This document shows, piece after piece, positions 34,936 through 36,705 of a DNA stretch of 36,705 bases. The DNA is taken from assembly GCA_035378955.1 (NCBI GenBank), contig DAOSUS010000029.1:1-36705 (forward strand), written 5' to 3'. How positions within the stretch are numbered: the first letter of the stretch is position 1; each line of letters begins with the position of its first letter. The stretch is from Candidatus Hydrogenedens sp. Lineage in GTDB: Bacteria > Hydrogenedentota > Hydrogenedentia > Hydrogenedentales > Hydrogenedentaceae. Made by a program: the position numbers and the translations under genes. The notes under the pieces are model-generated. The model worked only from the letters and a program-made list of their open reading frames with translations, was not told the DNA's origin and did no database searches.

Positions 34936-35343
34936 CTATTTAATACCTACTGATTTCATACAGGATTCGTATTTTTTATCCATACCTTGAATATGATTTA
35001 CTAACCAGTCTTTTAAAAAATTAGAAACAGAAAGCGGAAGTGATAAAGAACCTTTTTCTAAATCCGATTGATATTTTTTTATCTGGTTTACAAAATTAGT
35101 ATGCTGTTGTTTTTGTAAAGCCAGTCCTTCATACTTACATTGTTCCATTAATTTTTCTTCTGCGGTAAAATGAGTAACAGTGTAATTATGTAGCTCTAAT
35201 AAGACAGGAGCAATAACTTCTTTTCCTTTCCCTTCACGCATAGCATCATGCAACCGATTTATAATATTAATCAGTTTTTGATGTTGAGCGTCCATAGAAG
35301 GTATACCAACGCTTAATGAACTATTCCAATTCAATAATGGCAT
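34936..35343 (-). CDS. Bacteriohemerythrin paralog lacking one iron ligand
   Basis: This 135-residue protein aligns with the neighbouring bacteriohemerythrin over its full length without gaps. H21, H58, E62, H81, H117 and D122 are present, but the ligand His at position 77 is Gln (codon CAA at 35115-35113, one base from CAC/CAT). The diiron site may be altered, mononuclear or heterometallic. It is the promoter-proximal gene of the pair, with AAGGAG before the ATG and a clear promoter upstream. It also has extra cysteines (C69, C127) absent from its partner. Confidence 0.92.
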   Translation of the reverse strand: MPLLNWNSSLSVGIPSMDAQHQKLINIINRLHDAMREGKGKEVIAPVLLELHNYTVTHFTAEEKLMEQCKYEGLALQKQQHTNFVNQIKKYQSDLEKGSLSLPLSVSNFLKDWLVNHIQGMDKKYESCMKSVGIK

Positions 35344-35367
35344 AAATAATCTCCTTATTGTTTAATT

Positions 35368-35396
35368 TTGACTTATTATTAAACATTATATAAAAT
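35368..35396 (+). promoter_or_regulatory. Predicted sigma70-type promoter for the aldo/keto reductase
   Basis: TTGACT (35368-35373) and TAAAAT (35391-35396) are each one base from consensus and separated by the optimal 17 bp. The expected transcript start near 35403 gives a leader of about 29 nt before the ATG at 35432. The -10 element abuts the -10 of the opposite-strand hemerythrin promoter. Confidence 0.6.
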
Positions 35397-35414
35397 TATC
35401 CCATAAATATTCAA
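35385..35414 (-). promoter_or_regulatory. Predicted sigma70-type promoter for the bacteriohemerythrin pair
   Basis: Reading the minus strand, TTGAAT (35414-35409) is followed after 18 bp by a perfect TATAAT (35390-35385), about 42 bp before the ATG at 35343. It overlaps the aldo/keto reductase promoter on the other strand. Confidence 0.55.
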
Positions 35415-35431
35415 ATAGAGAAAGATAATAA

Positions 35432-36640
35432 ATGAATCGAAGAGATTTTATAGAAAGAACACTTAAAACAGTAGCTGCTACAAGTATATTAAGTGAAGTA
35501 GGTTTTTCGGAAGAGTCTGAGAATAAACAGTCCTCATGGAAAATACCTCCCGGAACAAAGGTTCCGACAAGGAAATTAGGGAAGACAGATATTGAAACAC
35601 CTATCCTGATTATGGGATGTTGCCAGAATATTGACCCTGTATATGACCGAAGATTGCACCGTGCTTATGAATTAGGTGTAAATCATTTAGACACCGCTCA
35701 AATGTATGCAGAGGGACAATCTCATAAAACAATAGCGCCCTTTATTAAACAAATTGGGGATAGAAAAAAATTAATAATTGCTTCCAAAGTCCATCAAACA
35801 GAAGATAAGGCCACCCCAGAGAAATTCGTAGAAAATATAAATTCTTCTCTTGAAGAATTAGAAACGGATTATTTGGATATTTTTTACATGCATATTGTTA
35901 AACACGATCGGTTTTTAGATAAAGAATTTATTGAAATGGGAGAAAAGTTAAAAAAAGAAGGTAAAATTCGCTATTTTGGTTTTAGTGCCCATCATGGGAA
36001 TGCTCACGAACTTATGATGAAGGCCAGTAAATTAGGGGGTGGTATTGATGTAATTATGTTTAAGTATAGTTTTCGTGAAATGGGAAAAGATAATTTAAAT
36101 CGGGCAATAGATGCATGTGCAGAGGCAGGAATAGGTTTAGTAGCCATTAAAACATTAGGTAGTATTCCAGATGATGGCGAGGAAATAATCCCCTGGACAT
36201 CAAAAAATTTTACAAAAATACAAGCAAAATTAAAAGCCGTATGGGAAGATAAACGAATTGCAGGTATTGCGTCGCAAATGGGAAATATCCAACATGTCCA
36301 CGAAAATGCTTACGCAGCAATAACACCTATGCAATTAACAGATTTGGAAAAACGGGAATTGAAAAATATCGCAGAAAAAACACAACATCTTTATTGTGCA
36401 GGTTGTAGTCACCACTGTGAAAAAGGTATGACGGAAGAACTCCATGTGCAAGATGTGTGGAGATGCATACTGTATGCGAAGAGATATGGAGAGGAAAAAT
36501 GGGCACGATATTGTTATCGAGATATTGAAAAATATGTCGAAAAATTATCTATGGAACATCTTCAAATTGCCATGGAACAATGTCCTTATCATTTAGATAT
36601 CCCAAAACTGTTTTCCTCTGCCAAAGAAATGTTTAGTTAA
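35432..36640 (+). CDS. Aldo/keto reductase with Tat-type signal and cysteine-rich C terminus
   Basis: This 402-residue protein starts NRRDFIERTLKT, a twin-arginine-like RRDF motif followed by a short weakly hydrophobic stretch, so Tat export is likely. The AKR barrel follows: RKLGKTDIETPILIMGC, the catalytic Asp in HLDTA, Tyr in QMYAEG, Lys in ASKVH and His in FYMHIVKHD. The last 90 residues contain CAGCSHHC, two isolated Cys and EQCP, resembling the iron-sulfur-type tail of some bacterial AKRs, but with non-standard spacing. Such exported reductases are common in PVC-like genomes, and substrates are mostly unknown. It is the last gene; nothing is seen in the remaining 65 bp. Confidence 0.88.
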   Translation: MNRRDFIERTLKTVAATSILSEVGFSEESENKQSSWKIPPGTKVPTRKLGKTDIETPILIMGCCQNIDPVYDRRLHRAYELGVNHLDTAQMYAEGQSHKTIAPFIKQIGDRKKLIIASKVHQTEDKATPEKFVENINSSLEELETDYLDIFYMHIVKHDRFLDKEFIEMGEKLKKEGKIRYFGFSAHHGNAHELMMKASKLGGGIDVIMFKYSFREMGKDNLNRAIDACAEAGIGLVAIKTLGSIPDDGEEIIPWTSKNFTKIQAKLKAVWEDKRIAGIASQMGNIQHVHENAYAAITPMQLTDLEKRELKNIAEKTQHLYCAGCSHHCEKGMTEELHVQDVWRCILYAKRYGEEKWARYCYRDIEKYVEKLSMEHLQIAMEQCPYHLDIPKLFSSAKEMFS

Positions 36641-36705
36641 TTACAGAAATTTAATTTAAAAATATAAAAGGTGTTTGTTTAAAATTGGATTTTATATTTC
36701 ATTAA

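Overview
The window is AT-rich bacterial chromosome, densely packed with genes and with very short intergenic gaps. The organism is probably a Gram-negative, uncultivated lineage. An outer-membrane TolC-like factor, a membrane-fusion protein and a MacB-type ABC pair imply two membranes. The mix of a GH116 glucosidase, a neutral-ceramidase-like lipid amidase, a BNR/sialidase lipoprotein and a Tat-type aldo/keto reductase resembles PVC, Hydrogenedentota or Sumerlaeota-like genomes. That placement is an impression from gene content, not a phylogenetic result. I found no rRNA, tRNA, CRISPR array, phage gene or transposase.

Layout: (1) Positions 1-6641, mostly minus strand: the 5' end of a GH116 glucosylceramidase-like gene, a DUF1858 redox protein, a stand-alone Rieske protein (plus strand), a CPBP-like membrane protein, then the repair/proteolysis run lon-polX-nth read right to left. 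(2) Positions 6817-13033, plus strand: an S41 processing protease divergent from lon, then rph-rdgB-tsaC-rpiB-hslU-pgeF, with several overlapping genes. (3) Positions 13153-21331, plus strand: the conserved translation/transcription operon rimP-nusA-infB-ylxP-(rbfA fused to nrnA)-truB-ribF, preceded by a strong hairpin. (4) Positions 21377-27168: a four-gene tripartite export operon (TolC-like, HlyD-like, MacB ATPase, MacB permease). (5) Positions 27240-30352: an Eis-like acetyltransferase and an orphan Cache/HAMP histidine kinase. (6) Positions 30353-30609: a gap between convergent genes holding two copies of a GC-rich perfect palindrome. (7) Positions 30610-35343, minus strand: ceramidase-like protein, sialidase-like lipoprotein, SLC13/ArsB-type transporter and two tandem bacteriohemerythrins. 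(8) Positions 35432-36640, plus strand: an exported aldo/keto reductase with a cysteine-rich tail.

Points most worth a second look: a single-ORF fusion of ribosome maturation factor RbfA with the DHH/DHHA1 nano-RNase/pAp phosphatase NrnA; a PolX whose polymerase catalytic aspartates are all replaced while its PHP nuclease site is intact, overlapping nth; a bacteriohemerythrin paralog that has lost one diiron ligand; a DUF503 gene whose natural start appears broken by a missing G; overlapping face-to-face promoters between the hemerythrins and the aldo/keto reductase; and the paired palindromic repeats. The rest is well-conserved housekeeping.
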